Shown: positions 1 through 6,913 of the stretch, piece after piece
Layout of the letters: every line of letters starts with the position of its first letter
Numbering within the stretch: the first letter of the stretch is position 1
Source of the DNA: an uncultured Erysipelotrichaceae bacterium
GTDB taxonomy: Bacteria > Bacillota_I > Bacilli_A > RF39 > UBA660
Assembly: GCA_902795845.1 (NCBI GenBank)
Contig: CADBMU010000083.1
Span: forward strand, 1-22,857
DNA length: 22,857 nt
Reading direction: 5' to 3'
Notes under the pieces: generated by a model
Told to the model about the DNA's origin: nothing
The model's database searches: none
The model's input: only the letters and a program-made list of their open reading frames with translations
Made by a program: the position numbers and the translations under genes

Positions 1-1
1 T

Positions 2-973
2 ATTATTAATTATCTAAATAATAACAAAGAAAATAAAGCATATGGACTTGTTGTAAGAAAATATGGGAATGATTATTGTACTTTAAACAAAAATGAGACA
101 TTTACTAAAGAAGAAAACAAATCATATGAAAATTTTAAATATTTTATAAGAAATAGAATTAAAACTGGTGATATGAAAATCCGAGTAAAAAAAGTTTCGT
201 TTTTTGATTGGTTTTATGAAGACAATATGCCAGATAAAGAAAAAGAAGAAGTAAGAATATTTGTTAGAGAATACCTTGATAATAATAAAGGATGTCAGGC
301 ATACAAATTAGTAGTGAGAAGATATGGCGAAAATTATGATACACTAAATAAAAATGAAACATTTACTAAAGAAGAAAATTGTTTATATACAAATTTTAAA
401 GCTTCTATAAAAAGAAAATTGAAAAATAAAAATAACTTGAAATTAAATTCATCAAAAATTGAACATTCTTATAATAAAAAAGTAAAAAAAGAAAAAGAAG
501 TAGTAGAATCTCAAGAGGTTAAAATAATTCCTAGTGCTCTTAATTATACGGATACAATTATTTATAAATTAACAGAATTAAAATATTCTTTAGGAAAGAT
601 ATCTTTGCTTCTTAATGTAGACACTGATTTTATATTAAAATCATATATAAGTAATTTAGATTATTATTCTTTAAGTTTTGTTATTAATACAATAATGGAA
701 TACAATCCAAAATATTTAATTAATATATTTAGTAGTAATTATTTTGATGAGTTATTAAATATACTGTCACCAATTGAAAAACAATTAATTTATTATTTGA
801 TTCTTGCTAAAAATAATATGATAAGTTTAGACGAAATTTCAACAATTATGAATATTTCAGTGGAAGATATAATTAATTATCAAATATATACTAGGGAAGA
901 AAAATATAATGAATTAAATGATTATATCTCTTTCAATAAAGAAAAGAAAAAAGTTTTGACAAGTAAAATGTAA
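2..973 (+). CDS. Partial repeat-containing protein of unknown function (5' end outside window)
   Basis: The reading frame is open from the first codon of the window, so the ATG at 173 is internal and the true start lies upstream. About 323 residues are visible. The N-terminal half holds two copies of a charged, Tyr/Lys-rich module with an 87-residue period; both contain TLNKNETFTKEEN and a KA/QAY-x-LVVR(K/R)YG stretch. A lysine-rich linker follows, then a helical C-terminal part ending in a segment (LSPIEKQLIYYLI..ISLDEISTIMNIS) that looks like a helix-turn-helix of the sigma region 4 or LuxR kind. I do not recognise the family. The C-terminal part could bind DNA, but that is inference. No signal peptide or membrane segment is visible. 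The gene ends 24 bp before a strong terminator. Confidence 0.75.
   Translation: MINYLNNNKENKAYGLVVRKYGNDYCTLNKNETFTKEENKSYENFKYFIRNRIKTGDMKIRVKKVSFFDWFYEDNMPDKEKEEVRIFVREYLDNNKGCQAYKLVVRRYGENYDTLNKNETFTKEENCLYTNFKASIKRKLKNKNNLKLNSSKIEHSYNKKVKKEKEVVESQEVKIIPSALNYTDTIIYKLTELKYSLGKISLLLNVDTDFILKSYISNLDYYSLSFVINTIMEYNPKYLINIFSSNYFDELLNILSPIEKQLIYYLILAKNNMISLDEISTIMNISVEDIINYQIYTREEKYNELNDYISFNKEKKKVLTSKM
11..430 (+). repeat. Tandem 87-residue (261-bp) coding repeat
   Basis: The stretch starting at 11 (YLNNNK...) recurs at 272 (YLDNNK...), exactly 261 bp later in the same frame. Protein similarity is high over about 50 residues, including an identical 13-residue core, while the DNA has diverged at many third positions. 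More copies may lie upstream of the window edge. Confidence 0.8.
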
Positions 974-997
974 AATAGAAAAAATTCTGAAAAAACG

Positions 998-1028
998 ATG
1001 GTTAAAGTATTTACTTTAACCATTTTTT
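998..1028 (+). terminator. Rho-independent terminator
   Basis: A perfect 11-bp stem (ATGGTTAAAGT, 998-1008, with ACTTTAACCAT, 1013-1023), a 4-nt loop and a run of T to 1028. It ends the upstream gene and separates it from the mraZ cluster. Confidence 0.88.
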
Positions 1029-1035
1029 AATGTAT

Positions 1036-1076
1036 TATAATGGTAGACAGTGGTACATTGTGGTAGAAAGTGGGGG
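1036..1076 (+). promoter_or_regulatory. mraZ promoter -10 and four-repeat MraZ operator
   Basis: TATAAT lies at 1036-1041; no good -35 is seen, and that region falls in the 3' arm of the preceding terminator. From 1041 the triplet TGG recurs every 10 bp (1041, 1051, 1061, 1071), three times as TGGTA and lastly as TGGGGG. MraZ is known to bind short GTGG/TGGG-type direct repeats at 10-bp spacing just upstream of its own gene, including in Mollicutes. The array overlaps the -10 and the expected transcription start, and its last repeat overlaps the mraZ Shine-Dalgarno, which fits autorepression. Confidence 0.8.
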
Positions 1077-1082
1077 ATTATA

Positions 1083-1511
1083 ATGTTCATGGGTGAATTT
1101 CATCATAATATTGATGAAAAAGGTCGTCTCGTTATACCTAATAAGTTCCGCAGCGAATTAGGTAATAATTTTATCATTACTCGCGGCCTTGAAAATTGCT
1201 TATATGTTTATTCTATGAATGAATGGAATAGCTTAGTAGCAAAGTTAAAGTCTCTACCTTTTACTAAAAAAGATGCCCGTATTTTTATAAGATCCTTCTT
1301 TTCTGGTGCTACTGAATGTGAATTTGATCGCCAAGGTCGAATAAACATTACCTCCCCACTGGTTAGTTACGCCGGTATTGATAAGGAATGCGTCATTATC
1401 GGTGCCAACGACCGTATCGAAATTTGGTCAGATAAAGGCTGGAATGATTTTATGGATGTCAATTCTTCAAAACTTGAAGATATAGCTGAAAATCTATTCT
1501 TGGAGGAATAA
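1083..1511 (+). CDS. mraZ: MraZ transcriptional regulator
   Basis: A 142-residue protein of the AbrB-like MraZ family, about the usual length. It binds DNA as an oligomeric ring and controls the division/cell-wall cluster. It begins MFMGEFHHNIDEKGRLVIP, the family N-terminal signature, and has the second half-repeat with DRQGRI around residues 82-87. I chose ATG 1083 because GGGGG at 1072-1076 is well spaced and because an upstream in-frame GTG (1050) would put the operator repeats into the protein. The stop codon overlaps the rsmH ATG (TAATG). The gene is unusually G+C-rich for the window (about 35% by hand count) and uses CGC/CGT/GCC codons where its neighbours use AGA/GCA. Confidence 0.95.
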   Translation: MFMGEFHHNIDEKGRLVIPNKFRSELGNNFIITRGLENCLYVYSMNEWNSLVAKLKSLPFTKKDARIFIRSFFSGATECEFDRQGRINITSPLVSYAGIDKECVIIGANDRIEIWSDKGWNDFMDVNSSKLEDIAENLFLEE

Positions 1512-2434
1512 TGAAACATTATAGTGTATTATTAAATGAATGCATTGAAAATTTGAATATCAAAGAAGATGGTATTTATGTTGATGCAACTCTTGGTTAT
1601 GCTGGACATAGCAAAGAAATATTAAAAAGACTGACTACGGGGAAATTGTACTGCTTCGATAATGATGAAATTGCCATAAAAGAGTCTACAAAAACTCTTA
1701 GTGCAATTTCAAATAATTTTAATATTTATCATAGTAATTTTTCAAATATGAAAGAAAAATTATTAGAAGATGGAGTAACAAAAGTAGATGGTATTTTATT
1801 TGATTTGGGTTTTTCTTCACCTCAAATTGATGATGCCACAAGAGGTTTTTCATTTATGAAAGATGGAAATCTTGATATGCGAATGGATTTAGATAATCCA
1901 TTTAGTGCCAAAAATGTTGTAAATGAGTACAGTGAAGAAAAATTAAAAGAAATATTTTTTAGATATGGTGAAGAAAAAACATCTAAAGCTATAGCTAAAA
2001 AAATAGCTGAATATCGTAAAAGTAAAGAAATTTCTACAACATTAGAATTGGTAGAAATAATAAAAAATGCAGTTGGTATAAAATACTTTAAAGAAAAACA
2101 TCCTGAAAGAAATATCTTTCAAGCTATAAGAATTGAAGTAAATAAAGAACTTAGTGTTTTAGAAAGTGTTTTACCTGATGCAATAGATTTACTTAATTCT
2201 AAAGGAAGAATATGCGTAATAACATTCCATTCCTTAGAAGATAGAATTGTAAAAAAAATATTTAAAGAAAATAGTGAAGTTAGTGATATTTTTAAAGGTC
2301 TTCCTGAAATACCATTAGAATATCAAGCTAAAATAAAATTAATAAATAAGCACCCAATAGTGGCAACAGAAAAAGAACTTTTAGAAAATTCTAGAAGTAA
2401 AAGTGCTAAATTAAGAATAATTGAAAGGATTTGA
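1511..2434 (+). CDS. rsmH: 16S rRNA m4C1402 N4-methyltransferase RsmH
   Basis: 307 residues, the usual family length. RsmH (MraW) is a cytosolic SAM-dependent enzyme that methylates N4 of C1402 in the ribosomal P site. Visible blocks are the SAM-binding motif VDATLGYAGHS (residues 24-34; the family more often has GGAGHS), DGILFDLGFSSPQID with the following RGFSF and DMRMD stretch, ITFHSLEDRIVK, and the C-terminal RSKSAKLRIIER. The start overlaps the mraZ stop by one base and is preceded by GGAGG at 1502-1506, so translational coupling is likely. Second gene of the mraZ operon. Confidence 0.96.
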   Translation: MKHYSVLLNECIENLNIKEDGIYVDATLGYAGHSKEILKRLTTGKLYCFDNDEIAIKESTKTLSAISNNFNIYHSNFSNMKEKLLEDGVTKVDGILFDLGFSSPQIDDATRGFSFMKDGNLDMRMDLDNPFSAKNVVNEYSEEKLKEIFFRYGEEKTSKAIAKKIAEYRKSKEISTTLELVEIIKNAVGIKYFKEKHPERNIFQAIRIEVNKELSVLESVLPDAIDLLNSKGRICVITFHSLEDRIVKKIFKENSEVSDIFKGLPEIPLEYQAKIKLINKHPIVATEKELLENSRSKSAKLRIIERI

Positions 2435-2439
2435 TTAGA

Positions 2440-2736
2440 ATGATAAAGAAAGAAAAAAAAGTAAAGGTTTTAAGAATAGAAAAATTAATATATGGATTAA
2501 TAATATTTGTAGCTGTTTTAATACCTATTGCAAATGTTTTTTCTAAAGCTTTATTATCTGAATCAAATATTGAAGTAGAAAAATTAGAAAATAAAATAAA
2601 TGAACAAGTTGGTATAAATGATAGTTTAAACATGCAAATTAATGAGCTTGCTTCATTAGATAAAATTCAAGCCGTTGCAAATGAGCTAGGATTGTCTTAT
2701 AATAATGATAATATTAAATTAATAACAGCAGAATAA
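2440..2736 (+). CDS. ftsL: FtsL-like septum protein
   Basis: About 98 residues: a short basic N-terminus, one membrane segment (roughly residues 15-35), then a leucine-heptad coiled coil ending in the IQAVANELGLSY-type tail common to FtsL/DivIC proteins. FtsL is a bitopic divisome protein that partners DivIC/FtsB and the septal PBP. Sequence identity in this family is low, so the call rests on architecture plus position between rsmH and the PBP gene. The frame opens at a TTG (2431), but only ATG 2440 stands at a workable distance from AAAGGA (2424-2429). Its stop region contains the Shine-Dalgarno of the next gene. Confidence 0.85.
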   Translation: MIKKEKKVKVLRIEKLIYGLIIFVAVLIPIANVFSKALLSESNIEVEKLENKINEQVGINDSLNMQINELASLDKIQAVANELGLSYNNDNIKLITAE

Positions 2737-2748
2737 AGGAATGATATT

Positions 2749-4869
2749 ATGAAAAAAAGGAGAAACAAAGCAAAAATAAATTTAAAATTTACGCTTTTAT
2801 GTGTTTCTCTTTTATTATGCGTTGCTATAGGAAAACTTTGTTATGTTGTACTTGCAAAAAATGTTGATGGCACTGATTTAACAGCTTTTGCTAATAGTAG
2901 AAATACAGTAAGTGAAACCTTACCAGCAAAAAGAGGAACTATTTATGATTACTATGGTGAAGTATTAGCTCAAAATGTTAATTCTTATACAGTTATTGCA
3001 TATTTATCTAGTGCAAGAACAACTAATGAAAATAATCCAAAACATGTTGTTGATAAAGATAAAACTGCTGAAGAATTAGCTCCTTTAATAAATATGACAA
3101 AAGAACAAATATTAAATCTTTTAAATAAAGATTTATACCAGGTTGAACTTGGACCTGGTGGTAGAGGAATAACAGAACTTACTAAAAAAGAAATAGAAAA
3201 ATTGAATTTACCAGGTATAGATTTTGTTGCTTCAACTAAAAGATATTATAAAATGGGAAATTTTGCATCTTATATAATTGGGTATGCAAGACCTAATGAT
3301 AATGAAGAAATAACTGGTGAAATGGGTATTGAAAAATATTATAATGATAAACTAAAAGGAAAAGATGGAAAGAAAACATACCAACAAGATGCATATGGCT
3401 ATCAGCTTCCAGATAATAGTAAACATCCTGTTTTAATAGAAGAAGCAGAAGATGGTAATGATATTTATTTAACTATTGATAATAATATTCAATTAATAGC
3501 AGAAAATGCAGTTTATAGTTTGGCAGAAAAGCACGATCTTAAATGGGTCACTTTCAGTGTAATGGAAGCAAAAACTGGTGCAATAGTAGCATCAGCATCA
3601 ACACCAAATTTTAATTTAAATACACTAGATAATATTGAATCTTATTTAAATCCTTTAACATCTTATACTTATGAACCAGGATCTACCATGAAAATATTTT
3701 CTTTTATGGCAGCTATAGAAAATGGTATATATAATGGCGAGGATACATATGATTCAGGTACTATAAAGTTAAGTGATGGAACAGTTATTAAAGATTTTAA
3801 TAACGTAGGATGGGGTAGAATTACTTATAATAAAGGTTTTGCTTATTCATCAAATGTTGCTGCCACATTACTTGCTCAAAAACTTGGTACAAAAAAATTA
3901 AAAACTTTTTATGAAAATTTAGGATTTGGTAAAAATACAGGGATTGAACTTCCGGGTGAATTACCTGGTAAAATAAACTTTAATTATGAGAGCGAACTTG
4001 CAAATGCTTCTTTTGGACAAGGTGTAACAACAACTCCGATTCAAAACTTACAAGCATTATCTTCAATTGCTAATAATGGAACAGTATTAAAACCATATAT
4101 AGTTAGTAAAATTGTTAATTCTAAAGGAAATACAATTTATGAAGGAAAAAGAACCGAATTAAATACAGTAGCAAGTACAGATACTATTAATCAGGTGAAA
4201 AATTTAATGTATAATGTTGTTTATGATGGTCTTGCATCTTCAAAAAACTATGCCGCAGATAATGTTACAGTTATTGGAAAAACAGGAACAGCCCAAATAG
4301 CATCCCCTAATGGTGGATATTTAACAGGAAATTATGATTATATTAAATCTTTTGCTGGACTATTTCCTTATGAAGATCCAGAATATGTTATCTATGTTTC
4401 TGTAAAACAGTTAGTTGGTGAAACTAAAGATATTGCAGATATGGTTTCTAACTCAATTGAAGAGATTGCTAAATATAAGAATTTAGTTGAAACAAAGAGT
4501 GATATAGATGAAACAAAAATAATCAAGTTATCTAATTATATTTCTAAAGAAACTATTTTAACTACTGATTTATTAGAAAAAAAAGGATTAAAAGTAGTAG
4601 TTCTTGGAGATGGTAAACATATTATAAATCAATACCCTTTAAAAAATAAATCAGTTACTTATGGTACTAAAGTCTTCTTACTTACTGATGGAACTAATTT
4701 TACCATGCCAGATGTAATTGGATGGAGTAGTAATGATATAAAAACATTCTGTAAATTAATTGGGTTAAACTTTAATATTAATGGTTACGGAAACGTAAGT
4801 GAAGTAAGTATAAAGACTGGTGAAAACATAAATTTTGAAAACACATTAGAAATAACATTAAATCAATAA
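2749..4869 (+). CDS. Class B penicillin-binding protein, FtsI/PBP2B/PBP2x type with two PASTA domains
   Basis: 706 residues. One membrane anchor (about residues 13-35), the non-penicillin-binding pedestal with AKRGTIYDYYGEVLAQN (about 60-76), then the transpeptidase domain with all three active-site motifs: STMK (312-315, catalytic Ser312), SSN (367-369) and KTGT (511-514). Two C-terminal PASTA modules occupy about 595-650 and 651-706, as in division PBPs such as PBP2x; SpoVD usually has one. The enzyme cross-links septal peptidoglycan outside the membrane and would pair with an FtsW-type polymerase such as the one encoded at 11374-12471. AAAGGA at 2735-2740 is its ribosome site. Unlike many dcw clusters, mraY, murD and the rest do not follow. 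Confidence 0.94.
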   Translation: MKKRRNKAKINLKFTLLCVSLLLCVAIGKLCYVVLAKNVDGTDLTAFANSRNTVSETLPAKRGTIYDYYGEVLAQNVNSYTVIAYLSSARTTNENNPKHVVDKDKTAEELAPLINMTKEQILNLLNKDLYQVELGPGGRGITELTKKEIEKLNLPGIDFVASTKRYYKMGNFASYIIGYARPNDNEEITGEMGIEKYYNDKLKGKDGKKTYQQDAYGYQLPDNSKHPVLIEEAEDGNDIYLTIDNNIQLIAENAVYSLAEKHDLKWVTFSVMEAKTGAIVASASTPNFNLNTLDNIESYLNPLTSYTYEPGSTMKIFSFMAAIENGIYNGEDTYDSGTIKLSDGTVIKDFNNVGWGRITYNKGFAYSSNVAATLLAQKLGTKKLKTFYENLGFGKNTGIELPGELPGKINFNYESELANASFGQGVTTTPIQNLQALSSIANNGTVLKPYIVSKIVNSKGNTIYEGKRTELNTVASTDTINQVKNLMYNVVYDGLASSKNYAADNVTVIGKTGTAQIASPNGGYLTGNYDYIKSFAGLFPYEDPEYVIYVSVKQLVGETKDIADMVSNSIEEIAKYKNLVETKSDIDETKIIKLSNYISKETILTTDLLEKKGLKVVVLGDGKHIINQYPLKNKSVTYGTKVFLLTDGTNFTMPDVIGWSSNDIKTFCKLIGLNFNINGYGNVSEVSIKTGENINFENTLEITLNQ

Positions 4870-4871
4870 TA

Positions 4872-4900
4872 TTGATAAATTACTAGAATAATGTTAATAT
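4872..4900 (+). promoter_or_regulatory. Sigma-A type promoter for the 4917-6534 operon
   Basis: TTGATA (4872-4877), 17-bp spacer, TAATAT (4895-4900). Transcription would start near 4907, only about ten bases before the GTG start at 4917, so the leader would be little more than the ribosome site GGTGAT. Confidence 0.6.
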
Positions 4901-4916
4901 TAGTATGGTGATACTA

Positions 4917-5216
4917 GTGAATGAAGAGAATAAAAAGAAGAGTTTTAATATTTTTAATTTAATTGTAAACATTATTGCATTTTCAGCTATAATTCTATTT
5001 ATATGTTTAATTTATTTTAGCAATAGTAACTATAATGAAGTTAAAAATGGAAACAAACCTACTGGGTATAAAGAAGAAAAAAGATATGAAAAAAATGGTC
5101 GTGATATAACTGTTTATAATTACACTTTGTATAAAATAGTAATTATTAAATATGCTGATACAGAGACTTATATGTTAAAACCATTTTTTTTAGAGGATTA
5201 TAGCGGAGGAAAATAA
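4917..5216 (+). CDS. Small single-pass membrane protein, unknown function
   Basis: Read from GTG 4917 it has 99 residues; GGTGAT at 4907-4912 fits this start, and the promoter just upstream places ATG 4905 at or before the transcription start. After a short charged N-terminus (VNEENKKKS) comes one hydrophobic segment (about residues 12-36, IVNIIAFSAIILFICLIYF), then a charged, tyrosine-rich domain of about 60 residues, probably outside. I do not recognise a family. Its stop overlaps the ATG of the HD-domain gene (TAATG), with GGAGGA in front, so the two are co-translated. First gene of a three-gene operon that ends with a secreted TasA-like protein. Confidence 0.7.
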   Translation: MNEENKKKSFNIFNLIVNIIAFSAIILFICLIYFSNSNYNEVKNGNKPTGYKEEKRYEKNGRDITVYNYTLYKIVIIKYADTETYMLKPFFLEDYSGGK

Positions 5217-5974
5217 TGGATTTTGAAGCTTGTGTAGTCGAATTTGAAAAATATGTAAAGAAATTTGATTTAACTATTATTGAAAATAAATATAAATATG
5301 AACATACTTTTAGAGTAGTCGATTTTGCTAAAATTATTTGTGAAAATGAAAATTTTTCTACTGAAGAAAAAGAACTTGCTATTATAGCTTCTTTACTTCA
5401 TGATATAGCAAGATTTGAAGAATGGACTAAATATCATTCATGGAGTAAAATTGACCATGGTGATTTAGGTTACGAAATATTAAGTAATAATAATTATATT
5501 CTAAAATACGTAGATGAAAAATATAAAAATGTAGTTTTAAATTCAGTGAAATATCATAATAAAATCGAAATACCAGATAATTTAGATAAACTTACAAAAA
5601 AAATATTAAAGTTAGTTCGAGATGCTGATAAATTAGATATTTTAAATACTCAATATAATCCTTATAATGAAAAATCTTTAACTTTACATTATGATTTTGA
5701 TTCAAAGTATGATATAGATAAAGAAATTGTAAATAATTTTATTTCTGAAAAAATGCTTCCATTTAAAGAAGTTACAAATATAGCAGAGGATATTATATAT
5801 TATTTATCATACATATATGATATTAATTATCGAAGTTCATTTAAAATTATTTATAATTTAAATATTTTAGATATAAAACTTGAACTTCTAAAAAAGGTTA
5901 TTAACGATAGTGAAAAATACAAAATAATAGAATTAAAAATTAAAGACTATCTTGAATCAAATATAAAATTATAA
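5216..5974 (+). CDS. HD-domain phosphohydrolase-like protein
   Basis: 252 residues. The HD metal-binding pattern is complete: His30 in YEHTFRV, His62-Asp63 in SLLHDIARFE, a second conserved His in VKYHN, and Asp in RDADKLDIL (136/138). These chelate one or two metal ions in HD enzymes, which cleave phosphomonoesters or nucleotides. The substrate cannot be told from sequence; the layout resembles small stand-alone HD proteins rather than RelA/SpoT or HD-GYP. No membrane segment is seen, so it should be cytosolic. The start overlaps the preceding stop by one base. The next gene's ribosome site begins directly after its stop codon. Confidence 0.85.
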   Translation: MDFEACVVEFEKYVKKFDLTIIENKYKYEHTFRVVDFAKIICENENFSTEEKELAIIASLLHDIARFEEWTKYHSWSKIDHGDLGYEILSNNNYILKYVDEKYKNVVLNSVKYHNKIEIPDNLDKLTKKILKLVRDADKLDILNTQYNPYNEKSLTLHYDFDSKYDIDKEIVNNFISEKMLPFKEVTNIAEDIIYYLSYIYDINYRSSFKIIYNLNILDIKLELLKKVINDSEKYKIIELKIKDYLESNIKL

Positions 5975-5985
5975 GGGTGATTTTT

Positions 5986-6534
5986 ATGAAAAATAAGAAA
6001 ATATTAATAAGTAGTATATTAGTTTTAATTTTAATACTAGCGGTAGTTGGATATTCATATTCTAAATGGTCAGTTACAAAAGAACAAACAAACGTAAATG
6101 TTTTAAATGTTGGATGTTTAGAAACTACTTTTACTGAAAAAAACGTTATTAGTTTAGAAGACACTTATCCGATTAGTGATGCTGAAGGAATGAATTTAAC
6201 ACCGGTTGAATATACAATTACTAACAAATGTAATGATACAAAGAAATTGCAATTAAATCTTGAAATTTTACAGTCAATAAATCCTTTGACAGCTTCGCAA
6301 GTAAAATATAGCTTTAATGGTCAAACACCAGCATTAATAAATAGTTTAACTAGTTCTACAAAAACTTTATCAAATGCAACAGCAAGTTATTTAATTGGGA
6401 ATGATACACTTGAAACTGGTGCTACTAAAACATATTCGTTAAGATTATGGATTGATGAAAAAGAGACAACTACAAGTGCTTCAAATAAAACTTTTGATAC
6501 AAAACTTGTATTTACAACATCTTATGGAAAATAA
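5986..6534 (+). CDS. Secreted TasA/camelysin-like (SipW-cognate) protein
   Basis: 182 residues from ATG 5986, preceded by GGGTGAT; an in-frame GTG at 5977 is part of that ribosome site. A lysine-rich start and a hydrophobic core (residues 6-22) ending in GYSYSKWS form a SipW-cognate type signal. The mature part is a Thr/Asn-rich beta-sandwich with YPISDAEGMNLTPVEYTITN and spaced LRLWIDE, typical of TasA/CalY exported fibre or surface proteins. Cys44 and Cys82 could form a disulfide. No sipW signal-peptidase gene is in the window. Whether it forms fibres, acts as a protease (camelysin) or does something else is open. Last gene of its operon; its stop codon is inside the terminator. Confidence 0.75.
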   Translation: MKNKKILISSILVLILILAVVGYSYSKWSVTKEQTNVNVLNVGCLETTFTEKNVISLEDTYPISDAEGMNLTPVEYTITNKCNDTKKLQLNLEILQSINPLTASQVKYSFNGQTPALINSLTSSTKTLSNATASYLIGNDTLETGATKTYSLRLWIDEKETTTSASNKTFDTKLVFTTSYGK

Positions 6535-6545
6535 GATGTTTTTTT
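6516..6545 (+). terminator. Terminator containing the stop codon of the TasA-like gene
   Basis: A perfect 10-bp stem AACATCTTAT (6516-6525) / ATAAGATGTT (6531-6540), loop GGAAA, followed by seven T. The TAA stop (6532-6534) sits in the 3' arm. Confidence 0.9.
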
Positions 6546-6596
6546 ATGCAAAAAATGTCAAAAAATAAGAAGTTTTTTCTAATTTTGTCGAAAGCC

Positions 6597-6624
6597 TTGA
6601 AATATAAAAAAATTACTATATAAT
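6597..6624 (+). promoter_or_regulatory. Rightward promoter of the 6.6-6.9 kb RNA locus
   Basis: TTGAAA (6597-6602), 16-bp spacer, perfect TATAAT (6619-6624). Start of transcription is expected near 6631, about two bases before the repeat GAGAAGCAAAAAG. Confidence 0.72.
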
Positions 6625-6632
6625 AGCATACC

Positions 6633-6903
6633 GAGAAGCAAAAAGAAGATGCTTGCTACCATAATTAGGGACTAAAATTCAGAGGGTTTTGGTAAAACTA
6701 TGAAAGAAGGTAGTACATATGACTAAAAAAGATTTTTAAATCTTAGGGTTATTTATCTTAATAATCATATTATTATATATAATATATAAATTGATATTTA
6801 TATTAATATAATAAAAAAAGCATCTTTATTCTTAAAACCTGAATAAAGGTGCTTATCACAATACGTGGCAAGCATCGAGTCCCTAAAAGACTTTTTGCTT
6901 CTC
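6633..6903. repeat. Segmented inverted repeats bordering the RNA locus
   Basis: Left side, read rightward: A = GAGAAGCAAAAAG (6633-6645), B = GATGCTTGC (6648-6656), C = TAGGGACT (6666-6673). The right side on the minus strand has the same three blocks at 6903-6891 (A), 6885-6878 (C) and 6876-6868 (B). All three are exact, but B and C are in swapped order. A is 2-4 nt after the predicted start of each transcript, so both RNAs would begin almost identically and each could fold AAGCA with TGCTT. Confidence 0.85.
6719..6811 (+). pseudogene. Hydrophobic mini-ORF interrupted by an in-frame TAA; possible type I toxin remnant
   Basis: ATG 6719, preceded by AAGG at about 6707-6710, reads MTKKDF and then meets TAA at 6737-6739. 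The same frame continues with 23 codons that are almost all Ile/Leu/Phe/Tyr (ILGLFILIIILLYIIYKLIF...) to TAA 6809-6811. A 30-residue peptide with a lysine-containing start and one membrane helix is the usual form of type I toxins. The stop needs only one base change to be a sense codon (e.g. TTA). The stretch is extremely AT-rich, and such DNA often translates into Ile/Leu by chance, so the toxin reading is inference supported mainly by the flanking promoters, ribosome site and antisense RNA. Confidence 0.4.
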
Positions 6904-6906
6904 ACC
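6812..6906 (-). ncRNA. Predicted antisense small RNA (about 95 nt) facing the mini-ORF
   Basis: On the minus strand a promoter (6942-6914) is followed by an RNA starting GGTGAGAAGC and ending in a 14-bp hairpin (6854-6841 with 6831-6818; one mismatch or G-U) plus seven U (6819-6813). The U run exists only in the leftward direction, so this terminator serves the minus-strand RNA. The RNA has no long ORF. Its 3' hairpin is antisense to any rightward transcript running past 6818, and the loops (TTAAAACCT on the plus strand) would be complementary. This matches convergent type I antitoxin layouts such as par of pAD1. Confidence 0.6.
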
Positions 6907-6913
6907 TAAATTA

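Noticed and set aside
1050..1082. Upstream GTG start for mraZ
   Set aside because: It would translate the operator repeats, and the family N-terminus begins at ATG 1083 with a good ribosome site.
6725..6731. A-AAA-AAG slippery heptamer in the mini-ORF, as a programmed -1 frameshift site
   Set aside because: The -1 frame gives a polar, Asn-containing peptide, whereas the hydrophobic segment is in the zero frame, so a shift would not bypass the TAA usefully.
6633..6903. 6S RNA or other long structured RNA explanation for the inverted repeats
   Set aside because: The central part is extremely AT-rich with no sign of a 6S-like central bubble, and a strong minus-strand terminator in the middle makes one through-going RNA unlikely.
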